Below, piece by piece: positions 17,867-25,456 of a stretch of DNA of 64,000 bases. The stretch's first letter is position 1; each line of letters starts with the position of its first letter. The stretch lies in contig NZ_SRRO01000001.1 of the NCBI RefSeq assembly GCF_004785795.1, positions 1,984,001 to 2,048,000 on the forward strand. The letters are read 5' to 3'. The notes beneath the pieces are model-generated. The model saw nothing but the letters and a program-made list of their open reading frames with translations, ran no database searches and was not told the DNA's origin. This stretch comes from Nocardioides eburneiflavus. Its GTDB lineage: Bacteria; Actinomycetota; Actinomycetes; Propionibacteriales; Nocardioidaceae. Position numbers and translations under genes: made by a program.

Positions 17867-18364
17867 GTGGCTGAGCCGTTCCTGTCGGAGATCAGGCTGA
17901 TGAGCTTCGTCTTCGCCCCCAAGGGCTGGGCGCCGTGCAACGGCCAGCTCCTGCCGATCAACCAGAACCAGGCGTTGTTCAGCCTGCTGGGCACCACGTT
18001 CGGCGGCGACGGCCGGGTCAACTTCGCGCTGCCCGACCTGCGGGCCAGGGTGCCGATCCACGTGGGCAACGGCCACACCCTCGGCGAGCGCGGCGGCGAG
18101 CAGGCCCACACCCTGTCGATCGCCGAGCTCCCGACCCACACCCACCAGCTGACCGGGTCCGCGAGCGACGCCGACGTCGTCCTGCCCACCGACAACGTCG
18201 TGGGGCGCTCCAGCCAGGTCTACGGTCCGCCCGCGCAGCTGACTGCCCTGGACCCGTCCACCAGCGGTGTCGTGGGCGGGTCGCAGGCCCACCTCAACAT
18301 GCAGCCGTTCCTGACCCTGTCGTTCTGCATCGCCCTGCAGGGCATCTTCCCGAGCCCGAACTGA
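17867..18364 (+). CDS. Phage-tail-collar-domain protein 1
   Basis: A 165-residue protein of the tail-collar (PF07484-type, MdpB-like) family. It has the hallmark block GWAPCNGQLLPINQNQALF, TTFGGDGRVNFALPDLR, a His-rich ELPTHTHQL and a C-terminal NMQPFLTLSFCIALQGIFP. In phages such domains sit in short tail fibres, but free-standing bacterial copies have unknown roles. The GTG at 17867 has an excellent CTGGAGGAAG upstream. It has no signal peptide. It is 24 bases after the giant surface protein and first of three paralogues, with no other tail, capsid or integrase gene nearby. Confidence 0.88.
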   Translation: MAEPFLSEIRLMSFVFAPKGWAPCNGQLLPINQNQALFSLLGTTFGGDGRVNFALPDLRARVPIHVGNGHTLGERGGEQAHTLSIAELPTHTHQLTGSASDADVVLPTDNVVGRSSQVYGPPAQLTALDPSTSGVVGGSQAHLNMQPFLTLSFCIALQGIFPSPN

Positions 18365-18373
18365 GGACGTGAC

Positions 18374-18877
18374 ATGGCACAGCCCTACGTGGGAGAGATC
18401 CGGATGTTCGCCGGCAACTTCGCACCCGCCGGGTGGATGTTCTGCGAGGGCCAGCTGCTGCCCATCTCCGAGAACGAGACCCTCTTCCAGCTCATCGGCA
18501 CCACCTACGGCGGCGACGGCGAGTCCACCTTCGCCCTCCCCGACCTGAGGGGCCGCATCCCGGTCCACCAGGGCAACGGCTTCATCCTCGCCGAGACCGG
18601 CGGCGTCGAGGAGGTGACGCTGACGACGCAGCAGATCCCCGCGCACGCGCACGCCCTGCTCGCCAGCACGGCCGTCGGGTCGGCCGCGAGCCCCGTGGGC
18701 AGCGTCCTGGCCGCGAGCGGCTCGTCCAACGTCTACCGACCCGGGCCCGCCTCGGCGGCGATGGCCGCGCAGTCCGTGGGGCCGGTCGGCGGCTCCCAGC
18801 CGCACACCAACATGCAGCCCTACCTCTGCATCAGCCACATCATCTCGCTCTTCGGCATCTTCCCCTCCCCGACGTAA
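18374..18877 (+). CDS. Phage-tail-collar-domain protein 2
   Basis: A 167-residue paralogue of the preceding gene, 9 bases downstream. It conserves GWMFCEGQLLPISENETLF, TTYGGDGESTFALPDLRGR, the IPAHAHAL His segment and the C-terminal NMQPYLCISHIISLFGIFP. The middle region differs most, as expected if it contacts different partners. It has no signal peptide or membrane segment. ATG start at 18374. Function outside phages is unknown; co-transcription with the two siblings suggests a hetero-oligomer. Confidence 0.88.
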   Translation: MAQPYVGEIRMFAGNFAPAGWMFCEGQLLPISENETLFQLIGTTYGGDGESTFALPDLRGRIPVHQGNGFILAETGGVEEVTLTTQQIPAHAHALLASTAVGSAASPVGSVLAASGSSNVYRPGPASAAMAAQSVGPVGGSQPHTNMQPYLCISHIISLFGIFPSPT

Positions 18878-18887
18878 GGAACCACCC

Positions 18888-19409
18888 ATGGCAGACCCGT
18901 TCGTGGCGGAGATCCGGATCTTCCCGTTCAACTTCGCGCCCAAGGGCTGGGCGTGGTGCGACGGCCAGCTCATGCCGCTGTCGCAGAACACGGCCCTCTT
19001 CTCGCTGCTCGGCACGACGTACGGCGGCGACGGCAAGTCGAACTTCGCCCTGCCCGACCTGCAGGGGCGCGCTCCGATGCACCCCGGCCAGGGCCCCGGG
19101 CTCAGCCTCCACGACCTCGGTGAGTCCGCCGGCACCGAGACGGTGGCGCTGCTGCAGAGCGAGATCCCGTCCCACACCCACGCCGTCAACGCCAGCGCTG
19201 GTCCGGCCGTCCTGCAGGCGCCGGGTCCCGACCGCGTGCTCGGTCGTGCCAACAACGTCGTCTACCGCGACACCCCGGACAACCCCGTACCGCTGGCGGC
19301 GGACTCGCTCGCCCCGGTCGGTGGGGACCAGCCGCACAACAACATGCAGCCCTACCTGACCTTCTACTTCAACATCGCCCTCCAGGGCGTGTTCCCCCCG
19401 AGGCAGTGA
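18888..19409 (+). CDS. Phage-tail-collar-domain protein 3
   Basis: A 173-residue third paralogue, 10 bases downstream. GWAWCDGQLMPLSQNTALF, TTYGGDGKSNFALPDLQGR, EIPSHTHAVN and NMQPYLTFYFNIALQGVFP are all present. It starts at ATG 18888 after TAAGGAACC. Its stop overlaps the start of the GNAT gene by GTGA. Paralogues 1 and 3 share the FVFAPKGW/FNFAPKGW opening and look closer to each other than to 2 (by eye). No export signal is visible, so the cellular location is open. Confidence 0.88.
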   Translation: MADPFVAEIRIFPFNFAPKGWAWCDGQLMPLSQNTALFSLLGTTYGGDGKSNFALPDLQGRAPMHPGQGPGLSLHDLGESAGTETVALLQSEIPSHTHAVNASAGPAVLQAPGPDRVLGRANNVVYRDTPDNPVPLAADSLAPVGGDQPHNNMQPYLTFYFNIALQGVFPPRQ

Positions 19410-19906
19410 CCGGCATGGCCACCGTCACCCCCGACAGCCGCGTCGACGTCACGCTCCGCCCCTCGACCGACGCCGACCGCGAGTTCCTCGTCGGCCTCTA
19501 CGGCTCGACCCGCGAGGAGGAGCTGGCCCAGGTGCCGTGGGCGCCCGGTCAGCTCGAGGCGTTCGTCCGGATGCAGTTCACCGCTCAGGACACCGAGTAC
19601 CGCCGGCACAACCCGCACGGCTCCTTCGACGTCGTCGAGGTAGGGGGACACCCGGTCGGCCGGCTGATCGTCGACCGTCGTCCCGGGGACATCCGCGTCG
19701 TCGACGTCTCGCTGGTGCCGCACGCCCGCGGCGCCGGGATCGGCACCCGGCTCCTCGGCGACCTCATCGAGGAGGCGCGGGCCACGGGACGGATCGTGAG
19801 CATCCACGTCGAGGCGCACAACCGCGCCGCCGAGCTGTACGCCCGGCTGGGCCTCGCCGTCGTGGCCGACCTCGGCGTCTACCGCCGGATGGAGTGGACC
19901 GGATGA
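19406..19906 (+). CDS. GNAT-family N-acetyltransferase of the collar cluster
   Basis: A 166-residue GNAT protein. The acetyl-CoA loop is HARGAGIGTRLLGDLIEEA (motif A, R/Q-x-x-G-x-G), followed by IVSIHVEAHNRAAELYARLG. It begins at GTG 19406, overlapping the third collar gene by GTGA; an ATG at 19415 is the alternative. The translational link to the collar genes suggests that it modifies a product of the cluster, perhaps a protein N-terminus or lysine, but the substrate cannot be inferred. Such GNATs recur beside collar genes in my recollection of other genomes, which would need checking. Confidence 0.85.
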   Translation: MTGMATVTPDSRVDVTLRPSTDADREFLVGLYGSTREEELAQVPWAPGQLEAFVRMQFTAQDTEYRRHNPHGSFDVVEVGGHPVGRLIVDRRPGDIRVVDVSLVPHARGAGIGTRLLGDLIEEARATGRIVSIHVEAHNRAAELYARLGLAVVADLGVYRRMEWTG

Positions 19907-19935
19907 GGGCCGGGGCGACGGGGACGGTGCTCGCC

Positions 19936-20250
19936 TCAGGCGAAGGCCGCCTCGTAGCGCACGCCCGCGTCGTCGCGACCCAGCGGCACCAGGAACAGGT
20001 GCTGCTCGCCCACCGCCTCGTGCGTCACGGCGTACGTGCCCTGGGGCAGGACCTGCCCGCCCGGCCCGAGGAGGACCAGCGAGAACTGCAGCCGCTGCTG
20101 GCCCTCCGGGCCCGGACCGCCCGGCTGCGTGCCGACCGTCGCCTCGACCAGCCGCATCGTCACGGTCCCGCGCGCCCCGGCGTCCACCGCCATGTCCTGG
20201 CCGACCAGAGGAGCGAAGTGCTCGTGGGTGAGCCACTCGATTCTCGTCAC
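19936..20250 (-). CDS. DUF6916-like small protein (cytoplasmic form)
   Basis: A 104-residue protein of the type annotated DUF6916. It starts MTRIEWLTHEHFAPLVGQDM and has a core RLQFSLVLLGPG, then LPQGTYAVTHEAVGEQHLFLVPLG. The same core order (F-x-L-x-F, QGTY, IFVVP) recurs in the Tat-exported protein encoded divergently next to it. There is no signal peptide. The family has no known function; its repeated presence with collar genes is the only clue. The divergent starts are 44 bases apart, so the two genes share a promoter region. Confidence 0.7.
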   Translation of the reverse strand: MTRIEWLTHEHFAPLVGQDMAVDAGARGTVTMRLVEATVGTQPGGPGPEGQQRLQFSLVLLGPGGQVLPQGTYAVTHEAVGEQHLFLVPLGRDDAGVRYEAAFA

Positions 20251-20294
20251 GCACCGATGCTAGTCCCGCCCTCCACCGACCCCCGGAGCACGTC

Positions 20295-20675
20295 ATGACC
20301 GAGATGTCCCGCCGAGCCGTGCTGGGCGCGAGCGCCGCCGGCGCCGCCACCCTGGCCGTCGGCCTTCCCGCCGGAGCCGCCGGGGCGGCCGGCGTCCGCG
20401 ACCTCTACACCCGCCGGCGGTTCACCCGCCTGCGCGGACGGAAGTTCCGGCTGACCGACGGCACGCGGAGCTGGTCGGTCAAGCTGACCCACGTCAAGGA
20501 CCTCGAGCACGCCGCCCGCGGCGAGCAGCGCTCGTTCGCCCTGACGTTCCGCCGTGCGACCCCCGGACCGCCGCAGGGCACCTACACCCTGCGCCGTCCC
20601 GGGTTCCGCCCGACGGTGATCTTCGTGGTGCCCAGCGACCGCCGCCGGCGCACCTACGAGGTCGTCGTCAACTAA
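20295..20675 (+). CDS. Tat-exported DUF6916-like protein
   Basis: A 126-residue protein. The N-terminus MTEMSRRAVLGASAAGAATL is a twin-arginine signal with an Ala-rich core and likely cleavage around AGAAG. The mature part has RSFALTFRRATPGPPQGTYT and TVIFVVPSDRRRRTYEVVVN, matching the neighbouring DUF6916-like protein. Tat export implies folding or oligomerisation before secretion. The 3' end overlaps the convergent psuG gene by 8 bases. Its function is unknown; a chaperone or cap for the surface/collar proteins is speculative. Confidence 0.7.
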   Translation: MTEMSRRAVLGASAAGAATLAVGLPAGAAGAAGVRDLYTRRRFTRLRGRKFRLTDGTRSWSVKLTHVKDLEHAARGEQRSFALTFRRATPGPPQGTYTLRRPGFRPTVIFVVPSDRRRRTYEVVVN

Positions 20676-21573
20676 CGGCGTACGCCATCGCGATCGCGGC
20701 ACCGAGGCGCGCGTTGTGCTCGACGAGCGCGATGTTGGCCTTGAGGGACTCACCGTCGGTGATCTCCACGATGCGCCCCAGCAGGTAGGGGGTCGCGTCC
20801 TTGCCGCGGATGCCGAGGCGGTCCATGTCGCCGAGGGCCCGGTCGATGATCGCGCCGATCTCGTCGGCGGGGATCTCCGACTCCGCCGGGATCGGGTTGG
20901 CGACGACGACTCCGCCGGCGAGCCCGAGGTCCCACTTCGCCCGCATCAGGGCGGCGACCTCGACGGGGGAGTCGACGCGCATCGGGGCGCCGAATCCCGA
21001 GGACCGCGAGAAGAACGACGGGAACTCGTCCGTGCCGTAGCCGAGCACCGGCACGCCCAGCGTCTCCAGCTTCTCCAGGGTCAGGCCGATGTCGAGGATG
21101 CTCTTCACGCCGGCGCATACGACCGCGACCGAGGTGGTCGAGAGCTCGGTGAGGTCGGCCGACACGTCGTACGACGTCTCCGCGCCGCGGTGGACGCCGC
21201 CAAGCCCGCCGGTCACGAACACGCCGATCCCGGCGAGGGCGGCCAGCCGCATCGTCGAGGCGACCGTCGTCGCGCCGTGCAGGCCGCGGGAGACGACGTA
21301 CGGCAGGTCGCGGATGGAGACCTTGATGACCGACTCGTCCGAGGCGAGCAGCTCGAGGTCGTCGGCGGACAGCCCGATCGTCGGGCGACCGTGCAGCACC
21401 GCGATCGTCGCGGGCACCGCACCGCCGTCGCGGACGATGCCCTCGACCGTGCGTGCCATCTCGACGTTCTGCGGGTAGGGCATGCCGTGACTGATGATCG
21501 TGCTCTCCAGCGCGACGACGGGCCGGCCGGACGCGAGCGCGTCGCGGACCCCGTCGGTGACGGTCAGGTTCAA
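20668..21573 (-). CDS. psuG: Pseudouridine-5'-phosphate glycosidase
   Basis: A 301-residue PsuG. It cleaves the C-C glycosidic bond of pseudouridine 5'-phosphate to uracil and ribose 5-phosphate. Recognisable blocks are VVALESTIISHGMPYPQN, the catalytic-lysine region SVIKVSIRDLP, the metal-site region GLGGVHRGAETSYDVSADL and VVVANPIP. The start is TTG at 21573 with GGGAG at ideal spacing; TTG overlaps the psuK stop as TTGA, so translation is coupled. Last gene of a DUF3054-MFS-psuK-psuG transcript. Confidence 0.92.
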   Translation of the reverse strand: MNLTVTDGVRDALASGRPVVALESTIISHGMPYPQNVEMARTVEGIVRDGGAVPATIAVLHGRPTIGLSADDLELLASDESVIKVSIRDLPYVVSRGLHGATTVASTMRLAALAGIGVFVTGGLGGVHRGAETSYDVSADLTELSTTSVAVVCAGVKSILDIGLTLEKLETLGVPVLGYGTDEFPSFFSRSSGFGAPMRVDSPVEVAALMRAKWDLGLAGGVVVANPIPAESEIPADEIGAIIDRALGDMDRLGIRGKDATPYLLGRIVEITDGESLKANIALVEHNARLGAAIAMAYAVS

Positions 21574-22472
21574 CGGTGCTCCCTCGTGAGGTCGTGCATG
21601 GCTTCGGCCAGGTCCGGCCGGACGGTGTGCGGGCTCTCGATGGTGGCGGCTGCGGCGAGGTGCCCGTCGCGGGCCGCGGCGACGGGGTCGGCGCCGCGCA
21701 GCCAGGCCGCGACCCAGGCGGCGAGCATCGCGTCGCCGGCCCCGGTGACGTCGACGACGGTCGCAGGGGCGGCGGGCAGGTGGACGGGCTCGGCCTCGCG
21801 GGTGCACATCCACGACCCCTCGGCGCCGTGGCGCAGCCAGACGTGCTCGACGCCGCGGGCGTGCAGGTCGTCGACGGACGCCCGCCAGTCCCCGGCCGGC
21901 CGGCCCGTCAGGGCGGCGAGCTCATCGGCGTTGGGGGTGACGAGGAACAGGTCGCGCACCAGGTCCGAGAGCCGGGCCGCCTTGGCGACCGACACCGGCT
22001 CGAAGGCGACCGGGACGTCGGCCGCAGAGGCCGCGGCCACGACCCGGGCCGCCTGGTCGTGGGCCAGGTTGCCGTCGACGACCACCAGCGCGGCGTCGGT
22101 CAGGTGGACGGTGTCGAGCTCGAGCGCGTCGACGACCGCCATGTCGGAGACCGCGGCCACCAGCTCACCGCGGTCGTCGAGGACGGCGGTGTAGGTGCCG
22201 GTCGCGCCCGGCACCCGGCGTACGGCCCCCACGTCGGCGCCGCACGCGGCGGTGACCCGCAGCGCCTCCTCGCCGAAGGCGTCGTCACCGACCGCCGACA
22301 CCAGGCGTACCGGGGCGCCCAGCAGGCCGAGGCAGGCGGCGATGTTGCGGCCGACCCCTCCCGGCGAGATGCGGGTGTGGCCGGGGTTGCTGGTCGCGGG
22401 GACCAGGGGGGCGGAGGTGCGCGCGACGACGTCCATGTTGGTCCCGCCGACGACCACCACCCAGTGCTTCAC
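21570..22472 (-). CDS. psuK: Pseudouridine kinase (PfkB/ribokinase family)
   Basis: A 300-residue PfkB-family carbohydrate kinase. N-terminal GGTNMDVVA and GGVGRNIAACLGLLG; C-terminal anion hole and catalytic base VVDVTGAGDAML (Asp of GAGD). Adjacent psuG makes the substrate pseudouridine, phosphorylated at O5'. The GTG at 22472 is preceded by CAGGA about 8 bases upstream. Its stop overlaps the TTG start of psuG by four bases. Ribokinase or adenosine kinase is the alternative if context is ignored. Confidence 0.9.
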   Translation of the reverse strand: MKHWVVVVGGTNMDVVARTSAPLVPATSNPGHTRISPGGVGRNIAACLGLLGAPVRLVSAVGDDAFGEEALRVTAACGADVGAVRRVPGATGTYTAVLDDRGELVAAVSDMAVVDALELDTVHLTDAALVVVDGNLAHDQAARVVAAASAADVPVAFEPVSVAKAARLSDLVRDLFLVTPNADELAALTGRPAGDWRASVDDLHARGVEHVWLRHGAEGSWMCTREAEPVHLPAAPATVVDVTGAGDAMLAAWVAAWLRGADPVAAARDGHLAAAATIESPHTVRPDLAEAMHDLTREHR

Positions 22473-22510
22473 GTCGCAGATCCTGACAGACGCGGGCGCA
22501 GCAGCATCGC

Positions 22511-23728
22511 TCAGATCTCGTCGTCGACGTACGTCGGGCGCGCCACCCGTACGCCCGCGACGGTCAGCGGGACGGCGGTGAGCGCGAGCAGCGCGAGGAC
22601 GAGGCTCCAGCCCCCGGTCGCGTCGTGCAGGAGGCCCACGGCGAACGGGCCGATCGCGGCGAGGGCGTAGCCCACCGGCTGGACGAAGCCGGAGAGCTGG
22701 GCGGTGACCGAGGGGTGCCGGGTGCGGGCGGCGATCAGCGCGATCGCGGTGGGGAACGCGAGGCCGGCGTGGCCGAGGAGCAGCGCCCACACCCAGGGGA
22801 CCGTGGCAGGCGCGAGCAGGAGCCCGACGTAGCCGAGGGCGAGGGCCGCGCCGAAGGACACCGCCAGGGCGCGCAGGCCGCGCCCGCGCGCGATGACGGT
22901 GGGCATCACGAGCGCGCCGAGGATGCCGATGCTGGAGAGCAGGCCCTGGAGGGCGCCGGCGGAGGAGGCCGAGATGCCGGCGTCGCGGTAGACCTGCGGA
23001 AGCCAGCCGAACTGGACGTAGGCGTGCATCGACTGCACGCCGAACAGGACCGTCAGCGCGACCGCGGTGGGCGAGTGGGCGACCCGCCCGCTCGGTGGGG
23101 CGTCCCCGGCGACGCGGTGCTCGGCGGGGGAGCGCCGCTCGCGGGCGGCGAGCCAGGTCCACAACGGCAGCGCGAGCACCGCGAGCAGCCCCCACACGCC
23201 GAGGCCGACCCGCCACGAGCCGCCGACCTCGCTGGCGGGAGCGGTGAGCAGCGGCCCGATCGTGCCGCCGACGACCAGGCCGGTGCCATAGATCGTCATC
23301 AACGCCACCGTGTGCCCGTGCGCCTTGATCCACGCCGGGACGAGCACGTTGCCCACCGCCATGCCCGCGAGCGCGACGACGGTCAGCAGCAGGAAGACGG
23401 GCACGCTCCCCGTGGTCACCCGCAGGAGCAGCCCGGCGGTCGCGGCCACGAGGCCGACCGCGATCCCGGCGGTCATGCCGACCTTGCGGGCGAAGGCGAC
23501 GGAGACGGCGCCGACGAGGCCGAAGACGAGGCCGGGCAGGCCGGTCACGGCGCCGGCGACACCGGCGTCCATGCCCAGCCCGAGGCGTACCTCCTCGAGC
23601 ACGGGGCCGATCGACGACGCCCCTGGCCGCAGGTTGACCGAGACGAGCGCGACGGCTGCGAGGAGCACGCCGAAGGCGAGGGTGGGCGTACGGGCGGCGC
23701 TGTCCGTGCGCGCGTCGGCGTCAGGCAC
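22511..23728 (-). CDS. MFS transporter, CynX/NimT-like, with the pseudouridine genes
   Basis: A 405-residue major-facilitator protein with about 12 membrane helices. The SVNLRPGASSIGPVLEEV opening is typical of the CynX/NimT cyanate/nitroimidazole subgroup. It lies 38 bases upstream of psuK on the same strand and overlaps the DUF3054 gene, so it belongs to the pseudouridine transcript. Uptake of pseudouridine or another nucleoside is a reasonable inference; the family alone does not say it. Start GTG at 23728 or GTG at 23734; both fall just inside the preceding gene's 3' end. Confidence 0.85.
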   Translation of the reverse strand: MPDADARTDSAARTPTLAFGVLLAAVALVSVNLRPGASSIGPVLEEVRLGLGMDAGVAGAVTGLPGLVFGLVGAVSVAFARKVGMTAGIAVGLVAATAGLLLRVTTGSVPVFLLLTVVALAGMAVGNVLVPAWIKAHGHTVALMTIYGTGLVVGGTIGPLLTAPASEVGGSWRVGLGVWGLLAVLALPLWTWLAARERRSPAEHRVAGDAPPSGRVAHSPTAVALTVLFGVQSMHAYVQFGWLPQVYRDAGISASSAGALQGLLSSIGILGALVMPTVIARGRGLRALAVSFGAALALGYVGLLLAPATVPWVWALLLGHAGLAFPTAIALIAARTRHPSVTAQLSGFVQPVGYALAAIGPFAVGLLHDATGGWSLVLALLALTAVPLTVAGVRVARPTYVDDEI

Positions 23729-24059
23729 GGGCACTGAGCCTGGCGCCGACCCGGGGCAGCACGAGCAGCGCACCGAGGACGAGGGTCGCGACGACGACGA
23801 ACGGTGTCGCCGTGCCCTGGCTGTCGACCTGGCGCAGCGCCATCCCGCCGACGAGGGCGCCGAGCCACACGACGACGCCGGAGGAGACAGCTGCCGGCTC
23901 GCGCCCGGCGGCCATGAGCACGGCCCACGCCGCCAGCGTCCCGGCGAGGAACGGCCACGCCGTCGTCCACCACCCGCCAACGGTGAGCGTCCCGTAGTGG
24001 CTGAGCCGCCCGACCACCGCGAAGACACCGACGAGCAGGAGGTCGACCACGAGCCACAT
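23721..24059 (-). CDS. DUF3054 membrane protein
   Basis: A 112-residue protein with four membrane segments: VVDLLLVGVFAVVGRLSHY, WPFLAGTLAAWAVLMAAG, VVVWLGALVGGMALR and PFVVVATLVLGALLVLP. The pattern G-R-x-S-H-Y/H in helix 1 is characteristic of DUF3054, a family of unknown function. First gene of the minus-strand MFS-psuK-psuG transcript, overlapping MFS. Start ATG 24059, divergent from the P450 gene 45 bases away. Confidence 0.85.
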   Translation of the reverse strand: MWLVVDLLLVGVFAVVGRLSHYGTLTVGGWWTTAWPFLAGTLAAWAVLMAAGREPAAVSSGVVVWLGALVGGMALRQVDSQGTATPFVVVATLVLGALLVLPRVGARLSARA

Positions 24060-24104
24060 GCCGCCCAGCCTAGGCAGCGCTGCCGCCCGGCTAGTCTCGG
24101 GACC

Positions 24105-25430
24105 ATGTCGGCGACCACTGTCCTGGGCCCCGTGGGCAGGGAGGTACGGGCCGGCGTCCACTGGGGCGTGGCCCACGGGCTGCCGACGCTGCTGCTGCGC
24201 CGCGCCGCCGGGCGCGGCGACCTGCAGGCGCGACTGATCCGGGTCGGGTCGCTCGGCACCGACGAGGTCTTCGAGCTGGTCGAGGAGATCCGGGCGCACG
24301 GTCCGCTCTACCGCTCGCGCATCGGCTACGTCGCCACCAGCCACGCCGTCGTGCGTGAGCTGCTCACGAGCGACGACTTCCGCACCGGCTTCCCGACCGA
24401 CGCCGGGCCGGTCGGGCGGATCGCCCGGTGGGCCGCGCCGACGACGCTGCACCCGGTCGAGCCGCCGTCCCTGCTGGTGACCGAGCCGCCCGACCACACC
24501 CGCTACCGCAAGCTCGTGACCCGCGTGTTCACCATGCGGGCCGTGGAGCGGCTGCGCGAGCGGACCGAGGAGATCGCTGACGGGTTGCTCGACGACCTCG
24601 AGCGGCGGGCGGACGGACCCGTCGACCTCGTCGAGGCCTACTGCGCGGTGCTGCCGGTGACGGTCATCGCCGAGGTCCTCGGGGTGCCGGAGGAGGAGCG
24701 GGGCCGGGTGCTCGACTTCGGGTCGGCGGCTGCGCCGAGCCTCGACCTGGGGCTGGGGTTCCGTCGCTACCGCTCGGTCGCCCGGGCCCTCGCCCGCTTC
24801 GACGAGTGGCTCGGCGACCACCTCGACCGGCTGCGCCGGGACCCTGGCGACCACCTCCTCAGCCAGCTGGTCGCCGCACGCGAGGACGGACAGGGCCTCA
24901 GCGAGACCGAGCTCAAGGCGACCGCCGGCCTCGTTCTCGCCGCCGGCTTCGAGACGACCGTCAACCTCCTCGGCAACGGCATCGCGCTGCTCCACGATCA
25001 CCCCGAGGAGCGCGCCCGCGTCGTCGCCGAGCCGGCGTTGTGGCCCACCGTCGTCGAGGAGGCGCTGCGCCTCGACCCGCCGGTGCTGCTGACGGCGCGG
25101 ATGGCGGTGCGCGACACCGAGCTCGCCGGCCGGCCGGTGCGCGCCGGTTCGATGGTGAGCGCGATCCTCGGCGGCGCCAACCGCGACCCCGAGGTCTTCG
25201 AGGACCCGCTGCGCTTCGACGTCGCCCGCGCCAACGCGCGCGAGCACATCGCGTTCTCCGCCGGTCGGCACCACTGCCTCGGCGCCCAGCTCGCCCGGAT
25301 GGAGGGCGAGGTCGGCCTCCGCGCGATCTGGGACCGGTTCCCCGACCTGCGGCTCGAGCCCGGCGCGCGGCGTCGCGAGACCCGCATCCTGCGAGGGTTC
25401 GCGACACTTCCCGCAACCCTGCGTCCCTGA
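24105..25430 (+). CDS. Cytochrome P450
   Basis: A 441-residue bacterial class I P450. The haem-binding loop is FSAGRHHCLGAQLAR with Cys391. The I-helix oxygen-activation motif is AAGFETTVNLLGNG, the K-helix ExxR is EEALR, and PDHTRYRKLV is the usual B/C-region signature. It is slightly longer than average owing to an extended N-terminus (about 45 residues). No ferredoxin or reductase gene is adjacent, so redox partners must come from elsewhere. It may belong to the CYP125/142/107-like set of soluble actinobacterial P450s; substrate unknown. Confidence 0.92.
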   Translation: MSATTVLGPVGREVRAGVHWGVAHGLPTLLLRRAAGRGDLQARLIRVGSLGTDEVFELVEEIRAHGPLYRSRIGYVATSHAVVRELLTSDDFRTGFPTDAGPVGRIARWAAPTTLHPVEPPSLLVTEPPDHTRYRKLVTRVFTMRAVERLRERTEEIADGLLDDLERRADGPVDLVEAYCAVLPVTVIAEVLGVPEEERGRVLDFGSAAAPSLDLGLGFRRYRSVARALARFDEWLGDHLDRLRRDPGDHLLSQLVAAREDGQGLSETELKATAGLVLAAGFETTVNLLGNGIALLHDHPEERARVVAEPALWPTVVEEALRLDPPVLLTARMAVRDTELAGRPVRAGSMVSAILGGANRDPEVFEDPLRFDVARANAREHIAFSAGRHHCLGAQLARMEGEVGLRAIWDRFPDLRLEPGARRRETRILRGFATLPATLRP

Positions 25431-25456
25431 GGCCGCGCAGCAGGTACGGTCCACCG

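Noticed and set aside
17839..17874. 12-codon mini frame (MTYETTGGSRG) bridging the giant gene stop and the first collar start
   Set aside because: It overlaps both genes and may aid translational coupling, but nothing supports a functional peptide.
17867..19409. Prophage or contractile injection system
   Set aside because: Only collar-domain proteins are present. No sheath, tube, baseplate, capsid, terminase, holin, integrase or att site could be seen within 10 kb.
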